A program made the position numbers and the translations under genes. A DNA stretch of 64,000 nt. Source: Ignisphaera sp. GTDB lineage: Archaea > Thermoproteota > Thermoprotei_A > Sulfolobales > Ignisphaeraceae. The stretch covers positions 62,001 to 126,000 of the forward strand of contig JAWBKZ010000004.1 in assembly GCA_038831005.1 (NCBI GenBank), read 5' to 3'. The notes under the pieces are model-generated. The model was given only the letters and a program-made list of their open reading frames with translations, had not been told where the DNA came from and ran no database searches. Of this stretch, positions 1 to 9,173 are shown piece after piece. Positions within the stretch are counted from its first letter, which is position 1. Every line of letters starts with the position of its first letter.

Positions 1-2
1 AA

Positions 3-128
3 CCAGTATTCAGGTTGCATCCCCCCAAGAAAGGTTTTAAAAGAAGTATAAGGAGACCCTACAAAGATGGCGGTGAGTTAGGGTATAGGGGAAAAGAAAT
101 AAACGAACTTCTTCTGAGGATGATATAA
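3..128 (+). CDS. rpl30: Ribosomal protein L30, C-terminal fragment
   Basis: Large-subunit ribosomal protein L30 (uL30), cut by the left edge of the window. Only the last 41 codons are present, in frame 3. The translation has the archaeal L30 tail: FRLHPP, then [12 protein letters not shown], then [17 protein letters not shown], ending in TAA at 126-128. The stop abuts the L15 ATG at 129 with no spacer, the usual archaeal rpl30-rpl15 arrangement. The rest of the operon (S5, L18 and so on) should lie to the left of the window. Confidence 0.93.
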   Translation, partial: PVFRLHPPKKGFKRSIRRPYKDGGELGYRGKEINELLLRMI

Positions 129-584
129 ATGGTTGTTAGAAGTAAAAAAAAGAGTAGAAAGATGCATGGATACAGAAACCGTGGATGGGGTAGCATAGGA
201 CAGCATAGAAAATCTGGATCTAGAGGTGGAAGAGGCGCTGTTGGTATGCATAAACATAAATGGTCATGGACTATTAAATACTTTAGAGATTGGTATGGTA
301 AAGAGGGATTTACACCCAGAAGCCCTGAACATATTGTGGAAACAAACATAATAAATCTAAAACAGCTCGATGAACTTGCAACAAAACTTATTACAAGTAA
401 TAAAGCCGTATACGAGAATGGGCAAATAATTGTTGATTTAAGTAGTATGGGTATTACAAAAATTGTTGGTACAGGCAAAATAAATCATCCAGTAAAGGTA
501 ATAGTCTACAAATCTTCAGAAAATGCTAAGAAAAAAATAATAAAGGCTGGAGGAACAGTAGTACAACTTTATGGAGATTCCTAG
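129..584 (+). CDS. rpl15: Ribosomal protein L15
   Basis: Large-subunit ribosomal protein uL15, 151 aa, normal length for an archaeal L15. The N-terminal half is the Gly/Arg/Lys-rich rRNA-binding extension (KSRKMHGYRNRGWG, GQHRKSGSRGGRGAVGMHKHKWSW). The C-terminal half is the globular domain ending in the typical VIVYKSSENAKKKIIKAGGTV segment. It starts directly after the L30 stop and is cotranscribed. SecY, which normally follows L15 in archaea, is absent: the next 1.7 kb holds only pseudogene remains, so the operon ends here or was rearranged. Confidence 0.96.
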   Translation: MVVRSKKKSRKMHGYRNRGWGSIGQHRKSGSRGGRGAVGMHKHKWSWTIKYFRDWYGKEGFTPRSPEHIVETNIINLKQLDELATKLITSNKAVYENGQIIVDLSSMGITKIVGTGKINHPVKVIVYKSSENAKKKIIKAGGTVVQLYGDS

Positions 585-845
585 ATTTATTGATATACTG
601 ATATATAATTAAATATATGTTAACCTAAGTCCATAATTCTTAACCAGTATAGAGTTCATTAAGTATGGTATTTATTATTATAAATATACCGGAATTAAGA
701 ATTCGTATTGCATAAACTTGCAATTTTGCACGAACTAGAAGAACGTGTTAGATAAAGGTTTTTGGACTCAGATTTGATGCTAAATATGGTGTAGCTAGAT
801 CTGGATAAACTAGATGTATAAGGGTAAGTTCAAGAGAATCTTTAT

Positions 846-1590
846 CTAAGCACATATAATATCTATACACCTTCACAACGCACCCGGATGCATAATACCA
901 TCTGAGTCGAGTACTTGTTTAAGTTTTTAATCAAGCTCCCTATATTTTGGTATTATGCCAATTTCACCAGTTCTTCTATGGTTGTGTATGAAAATATTAC
1001 AGAGAATTGCTAAGAGGAAATACTCGAAGGAAACTATATTGGCATAGGAGAATGAGTATAGAGATAGAGTAAGGAAGATGTTTAAAGAAATAAAGTCATA
1101 TAGTGATACAAACAAGCTAAAAAACTTAAGTTAAGCCTAACCAACGCTTCTCACAACCTCGGCGTCTATCTAGGGTTTGTCTCTTTAATTATTCTAGGAT
1201 CCGTTGGATGACCAGCTATCATTAATTCGAACATTGTGTAATGTCGGCTCTGTATTGGATAAACAATAGCCCCCTCTTGTATTTTGGATCAGCTTCGTCA
1301 GGATCTCCAAGCACAGGATCCGTTAGAATATAGTAGTGAAACTAGCTTATAATATCTCAGATATTCATATAATTGAGCTACAATCATTCCTGGAGTTATA
1401 TGTCAACTAAATTGATTGAGATCTCAACTTACATCCAAATTTAAGATATGTAGCATCATCTCTAGAATAGGCTACAAGAAGTGCTGAATCTCCGCAACCA
1501 ATTCTGGTCCCGAATCTTTGTTAAAATCTTTTTAACCATTTCAATTGCATCATAATCAATTAACTGTATATTTCGTATACTCATACTATC
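846..1590 (-). pseudogene. Remains of FAD-linked oxidase (GlcD-like)
   Basis: No intact frame exists, but the minus strand read across frames gives recognisable pieces in the right order. From about 1590 downward comes MSIRNIQLIDYDAIEMVKKI, then after a frameshift a piece containing DSALLVAYSRDDATYLKFG, which resembles the N-terminal 'AYSRDATY' region of FAD-linked oxidases (glycolate or D-lactate dehydrogenase type). A middle piece follows (TPGMIVAQLYEYLRYYKLVS, TDPVLGDPDEADPKYKRG, YPIQSRHYTMFELMIAGHP). Near 950-850 lies a C-terminal piece, KLKQVLDSDGIMHPGAL, typical of the end of this family. Several stops and frameshifts interrupt it and part of the middle appears deleted. It sits just downstream of the Fe-S subunit remains at 1620-2180, matching a GlcF-GlcD-like pair. 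The family call is an inference from short motifs. Confidence 0.6.
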
Positions 1591-1619
1591 ACAATCGTTC
1601 AAGAGCTGTATCCAGAAAC

Positions 1620-2180
1620 TCGATAATATCTATGATCTATGATCTCTAGATTATACTCTGAAGCTACTTTACAAAATACTCCTACACAATATGGACCGAT
1701 ATAATAAGCTTCTTTACTCCTATACTAGTCGCTTCCTCGAGACGTCTTCTAGAGTTAAGAGCTAACTGTGGAAATGTAAATATAATACCTCCTCCTGAAC
1801 CACAACAATATGTATTAAGCTTATTTCTAGGCATTTCTACTATTTCTGTTCCAACAGCCTCAAATAACTCACGAGGCTGATTCTGAATGTGAAAAGACAT
1901 TAATGCATCGTGTAATGTTGCAAGGATCATTATATGAGACCTTAACCCTTAACTTCTTTAACCTGCCCTTTTAATCCTCTCGATAATAGGTTCTATGAAC
2001 TCTAAGTAATGTGTTGCCTCAAATGAATAATTAAGATCTTCTTCAGATACCTTTTTCTTGAATGTTCTATAATCATGAGGATCTAGAAACACTACAGTCT
2101 TTATGCCCAGAATCTTCTAAAGCTTTAATATTTCGAGTTAGAAACTCCTCACCCCTACCACGTAGTCCTGCTCTAAACAT
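1620..2180 (-). pseudogene. Remains of HdrD/GlcF-like Fe-S oxidoreductase subunit
   Basis: The minus strand carries the second CCG (cysteine-rich) domain of an HdrD/GlcF-type iron-sulfur protein, broken by at least three frameshifts. In order the pieces read: GRGEEFLTRNIKAL, KTVVFLDPHDYRTFKKKVSEEDL, VKVSYNDPCNITRCINVF, then NQPRELFEAVGTEIVEMP and NTYCCGSGGG, then GPYCVGVFCKVASEYNLEIID. NDPC...CCGSGGG...PYC is the family's conserved cluster-binding signature. The stretch encoding PRELF to CCGSGGG is still an 82-codon open frame (1682-1930) but makes sense only as a fragment. The intact protein would have paired with the FAD-linked oxidase whose remains follow. Recent decay is likely because the motifs remain legible. 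Confidence 0.85.
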
Positions 2181-2303
2181 TTTTAAGGTATCAGAATATA
2201 GTAAGATTAATTATAATGGTTTTCAGTAGAGGAAAACAATCTGATAATAATGTTGTAGGTATTGTTAAATATTCGTCATGATTAATAATATTTGTTGCAA
2301 AGG

Positions 2304-4520
2304 TTATAGCGATAAGAAGTCTTCTGGTCTTGGTGGTTCAGGTTTTAGTCCTTTTCTTTGTCTTATTTTTTTCACTATGTCTAGCAACATGGAATCTGGA
2401 ACAGGTAACCATCCGCTAAACTCTGTGCCCCAAAATGCTTTACCGGCACTAGAGCTACGGAGTTCGTTAGCTAAATCAGCTGATTCTGCAACAGGTACTT
2501 CGCAAATCATTTTTACGATATTACCTACAGTGTGTATTACATTTAGTATCTTACCTCTTTTCCTTGTTATAACGCTAGAAACAGGTCCCATAAAGTCTAG
2601 TGGGAACTTTATTTCAATTTTTTGTATAGGTTCTAGTAAAGTTGGTCTCGACAATAATATCCCTGCAAATATAGGATTTCTTACTGCTGGATATATCTGT
2701 GCTGGACCTCTATGTGCAGGGTCTTCATGTATTAATGCATCATGTAACACAACCTTAATTCCTCTAACAGGTTCAGCAGCAAGTGGTCCCTCCCTCATGG
2801 CTAACCTAAATCCTTGGATAATAGTGTCTCTAACTTCTCTAAGATACTGTATACCTGACGTTTTATCTACGAATACGTTAATGTTTTCATCTATGGCCCA
2901 TATTCTACGAGCTTCATCGTAATCCCAGTTGGCTTCGTCATGCAAGATTCTGGCACGTTTATGTGAATCCATATCCTCAGATACTGTGCCCTGCTGTATT
3001 AGTTGGAGTGTTTCGTTGTTTAAAGGTTCAACACTTATATAAAATCTATTATGCTTATTTGGCGATTTACCTTCAACAACTTGACTATTAGCGCGTATGG
3101 TCTCTCTGTACACTACTGTCGGAGGTGATGTATCCACCTCTAAATCAAATCTATCCTTGAGTAGCGTTAGAACAATTTCAAGATGTAAATGTCCCATACC
3201 TGACACAAGGTATTCTCCAGTTTCTTCATTAATTTTAACAACTAAATTAGGATCTTCAATACTCATTTTCCTTAAAGCATCAATAAGCTTCGTTATATCG
3301 GTCGTCTTCTTGGGCTCAATGGCCATAGTGACAACAGGTTCAGATACGTATCTTAATCTCTCAAACGGTGTTGTAATGTCTTTTATTTTGGGTTCTATTA
3401 TTGTTTCTCCAGCTCTAGCTAGATCTGGACCCAAGACGGCTGCTACATTTCCTGCAGGAATCCTGTCTACTACCTCTCTATAGGGCCCCATGTATAGACT
3501 TACTTGAAGTATTTTTTGTGTAGTTCTTGCATTTAATAGATATGCTTCCTGACCATTGTATACTGTACCCGAAAATACTCTACCAGTTGCTACAAATCCT
3601 GCATGAGGATCCCATCTAATATCACATACAAAGAATATTAATGGCCCTTCTGGATCTGCTTCCATGAGCGCTTTACCCAATTCCGTATCGATCTCACCTT
3701 TCCAAATCTTTGGAATTCTATACTTTTGTGCTTCTTTAGGATTAGGAACGAATTTAACAACCATATCTAATAGTGCCTCATGTAGTGGCATCTTCTTCTT
3801 AAGTTCTTCCAAAACTTCTTTATCTCCAGATCTATAAGCTTCTATAAGATCATCTATCTTTACTCCTTTCTTTCTGCTCATTGGTACGGTTAACCCTATA
3901 GCATCTTTAGCGCACCCAAAGGCAACCATACCTTGTGCTGGATCTAAAATCCATTTCTTTTTAAATTCTGGATCGGCGTAAGTCTCAATCAATGAATTAA
4001 CATCCTTTATGATTTCGATAAATCGTTGTTTAATTTCATCAGAACTCATACGCAACTCTTTAATAAGTCTATCAATTTTGTTTATGAACAACAGGGGTCT
4101 AACTCTTTCTTCTAGAGCTTGTCTCAATACTGTTTCAGTTTGTGTCATAACGCCTTCAACAGCATCTACAACAACTATAGCTCCATCAATCATTCTTAGA
4201 CTTCTTGTGACCTTGCCCGTAAAATCGACGTGACCTGGTGTATCAACAAGATTTATTACGTAAGGCTTTCCTTCATATTCATGGTATAAACTTATATTAG
4301 CGGCTTTTACTGTCATTTGTCTTTTTTGCTCTATATCAAGGAAGTCCATGGCAAGCACTTGACCTGCTAGTCTTGATGAAATTATTCCAGCAGCTGCAAG
4401 AAGGCTATCTGTTGTTGTTGTCTTGCCGTGATCCACATGGGCTATGATACCTACATTTCTAACTTGTTCTACATTATTCATTATCTTGAGTATTTGTTCA
4501 ACTGTTTTAACGTATCTCAT
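2304..4520 (-). CDS. fusA: Translation elongation factor EF-2
   Basis: Ribosomal translocase GTPase, 738 aa, full archaeal/eukaryal length. The G domain has the P-loop AHVDHGKT (residues 27-34), DTPGHVDF (G3) and NKIDR (G4). The C-terminal domain carries [13 protein letters not shown] near residue 605, whose histidine is the one converted to diphthamide in archaeal EF-2. The start [14 protein letters not shown] matches the crenarchaeal N-terminus, and a GGTAAGG..GGTGG purine-rich leader precedes the ATG. A TATA box at 4574-4587 gives it its own promoter. Pseudogene remains lie downstream. Confidence 0.98.
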   Translation of the reverse strand: MRYVKTVEQILKIMNNVEQVRNVGIIAHVDHGKTTTTDSLLAAAGIISSRLAGQVLAMDFLDIEQKRQMTVKAANISLYHEYEGKPYVINLVDTPGHVDFTGKVTRSLRMIDGAIVVVDAVEGVMTQTETVLRQALEERVRPLLFINKIDRLIKELRMSSDEIKQRFIEIIKDVNSLIETYADPEFKKKWILDPAQGMVAFGCAKDAIGLTVPMSRKKGVKIDDLIEAYRSGDKEVLEELKKKMPLHEALLDMVVKFVPNPKEAQKYRIPKIWKGEIDTELGKALMEADPEGPLIFFVCDIRWDPHAGFVATGRVFSGTVYNGQEAYLLNARTTQKILQVSLYMGPYREVVDRIPAGNVAAVLGPDLARAGETIIEPKIKDITTPFERLRYVSEPVVTMAIEPKKTTDITKLIDALRKMSIEDPNLVVKINEETGEYLVSGMGHLHLEIVLTLLKDRFDLEVDTSPPTVVYRETIRANSQVVEGKSPNKHNRFYISVEPLNNETLQLIQQGTVSEDMDSHKRARILHDEANWDYDEARRIWAIDENINVFVDKTSGIQYLREVRDTIIQGFRLAMREGPLAAEPVRGIKVVLHDALIHEDPAHRGPAQIYPAVRNPIFAGILLSRPTLLEPIQKIEIKFPLDFMGPVSSVITRKRGKILNVIHTVGNIVKMICEVPVAESADLANELRSSSAGKAFWGTEFSGWLPVPDSMLLDIVKKIRQRKGLKPEPPRPEDFLSL

Positions 4521-4573
4521 TTTACCACCAACCTTACCTACATCACTATCCTCTAGCGTTTATTAATCTTGAT

Positions 4574-4587
4574 GAATATATAAAAAG
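4574..4587 (-). promoter_or_regulatory. TATA box of the EF-2 gene
   Basis: Read on the minus strand this is CTTTTTATATATTC, a good archaeal TATA box about 54-67 bp upstream of the EF-2 ATG. It predicts a start site near 4555 and a leader of about 35 nt that contains the purine-rich ribosome-binding region. Confidence 0.6.
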
Positions 4588-4612
4588 TACATCAGTAGTG
4601 CCTCAGCTAAAA

Positions 4613-5344
4613 TTATGATACTTCTTTTGATCTCTTTGATCCATTCATTTCTAAATAATCAATTATTCTTTTTTTGTGCTCCGAACCAACTTTCTCTATG
4701 TAATCTTTGTATATAGCATGAATTATCTGATACAGTTCCCCAGCTTTCTTATCACTTAATCCTTCTATACGTGTAAGCTCTTGAATAGATGCGTTACAGA
4801 AATTATGTATAGATCCAAAGGTCTCTAGTACTCTCTGAGCTATTTTTGGGCCTATATATGGAAAGCATTGAATAATATACCTCTGCCACTCAGCCACGGT
4901 ACTGATTTTAGGTTTATGGACTGTTGTTAAAGGCTTAACTGGTTTCGGTTTATGAAATGCTATACGTTTTATTACTTCAGCTGTTTCTTCCTCATTTCGT
5001 GTGGTTATAATGTAAGCCTCCATATCGAACAATATCGATATATAAGATCCTATAATAGCATTCCTATGTACATTTCTGTTTCTGATTTCTTTATGTATAT
5101 CTCCCTCAATTATTAACAACGTTTTCTCGTAAATTTTTTTTAATCTGTTCAACTGATCAAAGAGCCTTCCATCGATTAGGGAGTTTAAGTAATCATTAGC
5201 ACTCTTCCTTTCAATTCCTATATAATTAGAAATCACATAATCTCCAGCTTCAAGCATTTTAAATACTATTGTTAATCCTTTTGAAATTAGAATGTTTGGA
5301 ACCCTAGAATTTTTCTCCCTTTCATCTACATAGATCGTTACCAT
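4613..5344 (-). CDS. xpf: XPF/Mus81-family structure-specific endonuclease
   Basis: Crenarchaeal short-form XPF, 243 aa, cleaving 3'-flap and branched DNA near junctions. The nuclease domain (about 1-140) contains the signature GIERKSAND at residues 43-51, with supporting acidic residues D7 and D35. The C-terminal half (about 150-220) is a tandem helix-hairpin-helix domain (FPYIGPKIAQRVLETFG, LTRIEGLSDKKAGELY). The helicase domain of euryarchaeal Hef is absent, as is usual in Crenarchaeota. No PCNA-interacting motif is visible at the C-terminus. It ends 29 bp after the DHH phosphoesterase gene and belongs to the same minus-strand run. Confidence 0.93.
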   Translation of the reverse strand: MVTIYVDEREKNSRVPNILISKGLTIVFKMLEAGDYVISNYIGIERKSANDYLNSLIDGRLFDQLNRLKKIYEKTLLIIEGDIHKEIRNRNVHRNAIIGSYISILFDMEAYIITTRNEEETAEVIKRIAFHKPKPVKPLTTVHKPKISTVAEWQRYIIQCFPYIGPKIAQRVLETFGSIHNFCNASIQELTRIEGLSDKKAGELYQIIHAIYKDYIEKVGSEHKKRIIDYLEMNGSKRSKEVS

Positions 5345-5372
5345 GATTATTACACCTCAATACATCATCTCA

Positions 5373-6482
5373 CTAAAGAACCTTACTTTCCACTAATTCT
5401 ACAAACCTATTTCCAGCTAACTCATTGATAATTTCTATCACTTCTCTAAAGATTGTTGAAGCCTTTGGTACACCTATGACAACTGCACCAGCAGCTCTAT
5501 GCCCTCCTCCTCCACCACCAAGTTTTTGTACTACTTTCTTAAGTATATCGTTATATACATCTATGATCTGTAGTACAGTATTATCATCACGAACTCTGTA
5601 CACAACTCTAGTAGCTTTAATTTCTTCTTCTTCTGAAGCAACAATAGCTATGTCGTATCCTATATTTATCAATGCTGTAGCACAATCTGATTCATAGGCC
5701 CCCACTTCTGATATCGCCATATATAGATCCGTTGATCCTAGCGAGATTTTATATCCTCGATGTCTTAAAACACATTTTATTTTAGCCGTTTTTGTATAGT
5801 AAGGTTTTGTTAGTGTAATCAATTGTTGTGTTTTTTGATAATCAGCACCAAATTCTAGAAGTTTAGCCACACATTCAAATGTTTCAGCAGATGCTCTAAG
5901 AAATCTCCTGGTATCCCAAATTATTCCTGCTAAAATCATTTCCAGTAGATCTTTAGGTAATGATAGATTAAAGAAACTGAGTATGCGAAAAATAATCTCT
6001 GATGTAGATGAAGCTTTAGAGTCTATAAAGGTTAGCATGTGCTGGTCTTCTGTTAGATTGAGTCCATAATTATGAAAATCATGGTGATCTATTACAATAA
6101 TATATCCACATCTATTAAAATATTCAGCTAAGATTTTTACCTGCTCAATAGATGCAACATCAACTAGAAAACATAGGCTGTTCTTATATAATACTTCATT
6201 GGCAACATCTATCCTTTTTTTAATTAGTAATATAGGTACACCATATTTACCACATATTTCAGCTATTTTCTTACTTTCCATACCTATACCTTCGGGAATA
6301 AGTACCTTTACTACCGCGCTGTTATTCATGTACTTAATCGCATATGCTAATGTGCATGCTGCTGCTAGTGCATCAGGGTCGGCATTTGCATGAGGAACTA
6401 TAGCTACGTTGGTGTTATTTGTTATCATTCTCTTTATACTTTCTAAATCTTGATAGGTATGTCCTAACTTTTGTAAAGGCAT
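5373..6482 (-). CDS. DHH-family phosphoesterase (RecJ/NrnA-like)
   Basis: Predicted Mn-dependent phosphoesterase or exonuclease of the DHH superfamily, 369 aa. The DHH domain shows HANADPDALAAA near residue 31, LVDVAS and the defining IVIDHHDFHNYG; the C-terminal DHHA1 domain carries LGGGGGGHRAAGA. Archaeal relatives include RecJ-like and NrnA-like enzymes; which substrate applies is not decided here. The listed start overlaps the upstream gene by 68 nt. An internal ATG at 6428 (MITNNTNVAIVPHANADP) would cut the overlap to 14 nt and keep the whole catalytic core, so the start is uncertain. Confidence 0.88.
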   Translation of the reverse strand: MPLQKLGHTYQDLESIKRMITNNTNVAIVPHANADPDALAAACTLAYAIKYMNNSAVVKVLIPEGIGMESKKIAEICGKYGVPILLIKKRIDVANEVLYKNSLCFLVDVASIEQVKILAEYFNRCGYIIVIDHHDFHNYGLNLTEDQHMLTFIDSKASSTSEIIFRILSFFNLSLPKDLLEMILAGIIWDTRRFLRASAETFECVAKLLEFGADYQKTQQLITLTKPYYTKTAKIKCVLRHRGYKISLGSTDLYMAISEVGAYESDCATALINIGYDIAIVASEEEEIKATRVVYRVRDDNTVLQIIDVYNDILKKVVQKLGGGGGGHRAAGAVVIGVPKASTIFREVIEIINELAGNRFVELVESKVL

Positions 6483-6750
6483 AATTAAGTACCCTATCTA
6501 GTATACTTTCTAGATTCGTGTGGGGTGGTATGTAAGCTTCAACTTCTAGATCTACTGAAATATTAATAACCTTATCAGCTATTTCGGTGCCAATAGTTAC
6601 TACTAAATTAATTAATCTTTGATTCAAGATCTTCATTAATTCATTTCTTATACAATGCTCAATGAGTTCTGCTAACTCTACTAAATTGTCTTGAGTAATA
6701 CGTTCAGTATCTATATTCAATTCCTCTACATATCTATACAATTGTTTCAT
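6415..6750 (-). CDS. Conserved small archaeal protein (DUF3194-like)
   Basis: A 111-aa protein between prefoldin beta and the DHH gene, the place where many archaeal genomes carry a DUF3194-type gene. It has an N-terminal helix (ELIEHCIRNELMKIL), a beta-rich middle with alternating polar and hydrophobic residues (INLVVTIGTEIADKVINISVDLEVEAYIPP) and a C-terminal helix (VLNYAFTKVRTYLSRF). The alpha-beta layout resembles Pcc1 dimer-forming proteins, but no function is established. Assignment rests on position and overall pattern. Confidence 0.7.
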   Translation of the reverse strand: MKQLYRYVEELNIDTERITQDNLVELAELIEHCIRNELMKILNQRLINLVVTIGTEIADKVINISVDLEVEAYIPPHTNLESILDRVLNYAFTKVRTYLSRFRKYKENDNK

Positions 6751-6786
6751 AGATAAAACCTAGCTCTCAGAGAAAAACTGTATACA

Positions 6787-7149
6787 TTACAAAGTCTTTT
6801 TATACGATGAAGACATATACTGACTTAACTTGGTTTGAATTTCTGATAATTGTTGACGTAATAGAGATTCTTGTCTATTTAATGTCTTTATTCTCAGCTC
6901 CAACAATTCTTTTCTTTCATTAAGCTCCTTTTCAGCATTTTCCTTAGTCACCCTTATTAAGAGATGTCCAGCCAATTTATAGATATCAGTGTTATCTGAC
7001 ACATTCTTTAATACTTCAAGAGCCCGTTCCACCTCTCTCAATTCTTGTTCTAATACACTTTTTTCAGCTATTAATTGATTTAACTGAGCCTGTATTTGTT
7101 GATATTTTATTGCTTGTTGTTGTACCTCTGGAGGTAATCTTTCGGCCAT
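6787..7149 (-). CDS. pfdB: Prefoldin beta subunit
   Basis: Beta subunit of the hexameric prefoldin chaperone that hands unfolded proteins to the thermosome. It has 120 aa, normal for the family. Two long coiled-coil helices (about 5-50 and 75-112, rich in Gln/Glu/Leu heptads) flank the hairpin containing SDNTDIYKLAGHLLIRVTKENAEKEL, the conserved 'VYKLVG.LLV' signature of beta prefoldins. In archaea the gene commonly sits in the L37Ae-Pcc1-prefoldin neighbourhood, as here, but it is separated from pcc1 by an unusual 0.8-kb gap. Confidence 0.95.
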   Translation of the reverse strand: MAERLPPEVQQQAIKYQQIQAQLNQLIAEKSVLEQELREVERALEVLKNVSDNTDIYKLAGHLLIRVTKENAEKELNERKELLELRIKTLNRQESLLRQQLSEIQTKLSQYMSSSYKKTL

Positions 7150-7973
7150 GCTATAATACCCAAATACTACTACAGTTTAGCACTTATTATAAGTATCCAT
7201 GAAAATAAATTATAGTACTTTTTACTATTTCTAGATACAGCAATATCCTAGGTTGCAGCTTGTAACTAAACTTAATAACAAGAACATAACATCCTAGTAT
7301 CTTAAAAGCGAAAAACTCAATAAATCCAATCATTTGTTATTTTATTTAATTAAGCATAGAAGTACATGATTATAGAAAGTTCATAATATATTATTTTTAA
7401 ATGATCAAACAATAAGTTACTGCTAGACTTTTGATTACCAGCTTTTATTGATAATTTAATCCAAACCCAATGAATCTAGTTCTGCAGGAGAAATATTGTA
7501 CAAATATATCGTTGAATGCTGGTCCAGAGATTTATGGGTAGAATAAGAAGATGTCTTGTCTTGAGTTAGTGCTTAGAATGTTAGTCAAGGAATTTATTTT
7601 CCTTAAAGTCATACACACCATACTAATTGTTAAGCATAAATGTAGATGTACTATAAAGCCAACCTGATAATTTTTAATAAAATAGTTTATAGACCATAAT
7701 CATAATACAAAACTACCTTAACCTTATTTCTACAAGAAACGTGAAGAGAGGTGTAATGTTTATTCTTTTTGATAACCTAATAAGCATTTTCATGGAAATA
7801 TATTTTGTGTTAATATTGGCTACATGAAATATTTGAATCATAGAATATAATATTAATAGAAGCGTAAATTTTATGAAGATTTATCAATTCTATTTCAAGA
7901 TTATTGTTTGCACACTTGTTGACAACTTGATAGAACCAAGCATAATGAATTCTGGAGAATTGACATAATCATA
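7150..7973 (-). other. 824-bp gap inside the superoperon, no gene recognised
   Basis: Very AT-rich DNA between prefoldin beta and pcc1. The longest plus-strand frames start MSCLELVLRMLVKEF and MNLVLQEKYCTNIS; both are short, lack ribosome-binding sites and match nothing I know. No C/D boxes, tRNA or repeat array seen. Other archaea keep these two genes close together, so this is either an insertion or a decayed gene. Confidence 0.5.
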
Positions 7974-8273
7974 TTATAGAATATTATTTTGATGATAATA
8001 GTTACTGACTATTTTAACTGTATAAAGTAGGGTATGTATTAAATACATTACTGAATTAACTACAGCTCTAAGCTGACTTAACGACTCAGAACATATTGTT
8101 ATCATCAAACATCGATCTTCTTCATTAATGTCTACTCCAACATATGTTTTTGAACCACCTATAGGGTTAATTAGTTCTACATATAGACTTTCAACAACTG
8201 TACGGAATAGTGATTGGTCATTGTTATTAAAACACATAGTTATTGAGGCTTTGTGAATATTTTTGCATTGCAT
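7974..8273 (-). CDS. pcc1: KEOPS complex subunit Pcc1
   Basis: Small dimer-forming subunit of the KEOPS complex, which makes the N6-threonylcarbamoyl group on tRNA A37. It is 99 aa. The signature is in the second half: ITICSESLSQLRAVVNSVMYLIHTL, matching the 'LRA.LNS.L' helix of Pcc1, preceded by the strand pair KTYVGVDINEEDRCLMITI. The start codon lies inside the end of the Brix gene (34-nt overlap), indicating coupled translation. Slightly longer than many archaeal Pcc1 proteins because of its C-terminal tail. Confidence 0.82.
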   Translation of the reverse strand: MQCKNIHKASITMCFNNNDQSLFRTVVESLYVELINPIGGSKTYVGVDINEEDRCLMITICSESLSQLRAVVNSVMYLIHTLLYTVKIVSNYYHQNNIL

Positions 8274-8842
8274 ATTCTGATCACTGGACCGAGAACCCTT
8301 TCCTCCATATTTTTAAACATTATTTCATAAAAAGGTCTCCTGGAATTTTTCGATACTCTCTTTATGTCTATGGTTATTGTATCGCTACTGCAGATAGATA
8401 CACCATTTCTTAAATCGTTACAGACTTTTACATTAAACCCTATTAAAAGACATTCAACTATCGACTCATTATCAATGTTGCTTAAAGCATTAATATTAAC
8501 AACAATTCTCTTTGGTTTAAATTGCTGTACACTATTCTTATATACAGATCTTGGTATTGAATAACCACAAATATACAATGTACAGAACTTGGTTAATTTT
8601 AATTCTGGTTTGATTTCATTCACGATATATACGTCTATATATCCAGGATTTCCTTTTTTATTTCGTACTACCAGAAGTTTATCGGAACCTACATCTAATG
8701 CTTGAAGAGCTAGCATGTTAAATGATAGCTTTCCTCTTGATATTCTAATAGAATTTGGTAAAATCATTAGGAGACTCTTTATAAAACGTCGTGTAGTAGG
8801 TGTAGGGCGTCTTGATGAAGTAATTATTACCTTTGCCACCAA
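8240..8842 (-). CDS. Brix-domain ribosome biogenesis protein (Imp4-like)
   Basis: Archaeal Brix/Imp4-family protein of 200 aa, predicted to act in pre-rRNA processing and ribosome assembly. The opening IITSSRRPTPTTRRFIKSLLMILP and IRISRGKLSFNMLA is the hallmark sigma70-like/Imp4 signature of archaeal Brix proteins, followed by DKLLVVRNKKGNPGYIDVY. The gene lies between L37Ae and pcc1 exactly as in the conserved archaeal exosome superoperon and overlaps pcc1 by 34 nt. Confidence 0.9.
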   Translation of the reverse strand: MVAKVIITSSRRPTPTTRRFIKSLLMILPNSIRISRGKLSFNMLALQALDVGSDKLLVVRNKKGNPGYIDVYIVNEIKPELKLTKFCTLYICGYSIPRSVYKNSVQQFKPKRIVVNINALSNIDNESIVECLLIGFNVKVCNDLRNGVSICSSDTITIDIKRVSKNSRRPFYEIMFKNMEERVLGPVIRICNAKIFTKPQ

Positions 8843-8875
8843 GTTACATCCTATTAAATGATCTCTAGGTATTCA

Positions 8876-9106
8876 TTAGCTTTTTAGAGACCAGGGAGTG
8901 TATGCCGCTCCTGCCCATACAGTTTTACATTTTGGGCATTGCCATATACCAAATGCTAAACGTTCCATTACAACATTATTTGAGCAATATGGACATTGAT
9001 AGACATTATATCTACGCTCCATTATCTCTCTCCATTTCTTTCTCAAACTTGAACCATATCTAGCTCCAAACCTTCCTGCTATACCAATACTTTTTGTTCT
9101 ACCCAT
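8876..9106 (-). CDS. rpl37ae: Ribosomal protein L37Ae
   Basis: Zinc-ribbon protein of the large subunit (eL43), 76 aa, normal length. The basic N-terminus GRTKSIGIAGRFGARYGSSLRKKWREI is followed by the zinc ribbon CPYC...CPKC and the conserved WAGAAYTPW near the end. It lies between the exosome genes and the Brix gene, the expected archaeal order. Confidence 0.97.
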   Translation of the reverse strand: MGRTKSIGIAGRFGARYGSSLRKKWREIMERRYNVYQCPYCSNNVVMERLAFGIWQCPKCKTVWAGAAYTPWSLKS

Positions 9107-9173
9107 AGTTATATCACTTGATGTAGGATTAAGTTAGTTACGTTGTTTAGTATTCAATAACTAATGTGCCACC

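Noticed and set aside
927-1115. A 62-codon minus-strand frame that could be called a small membrane protein.
   Set aside because: Its end continues, across a stop, into the GlcD-like C-terminus; it is better explained as part of the decayed oxidase.
2278-2922. A 214-codon plus-strand open frame opposite the EF-2 C-terminus.
   Set aside because: It is antisense to a clear EF-2 gene and its translation has no family features; typical shadow frame.
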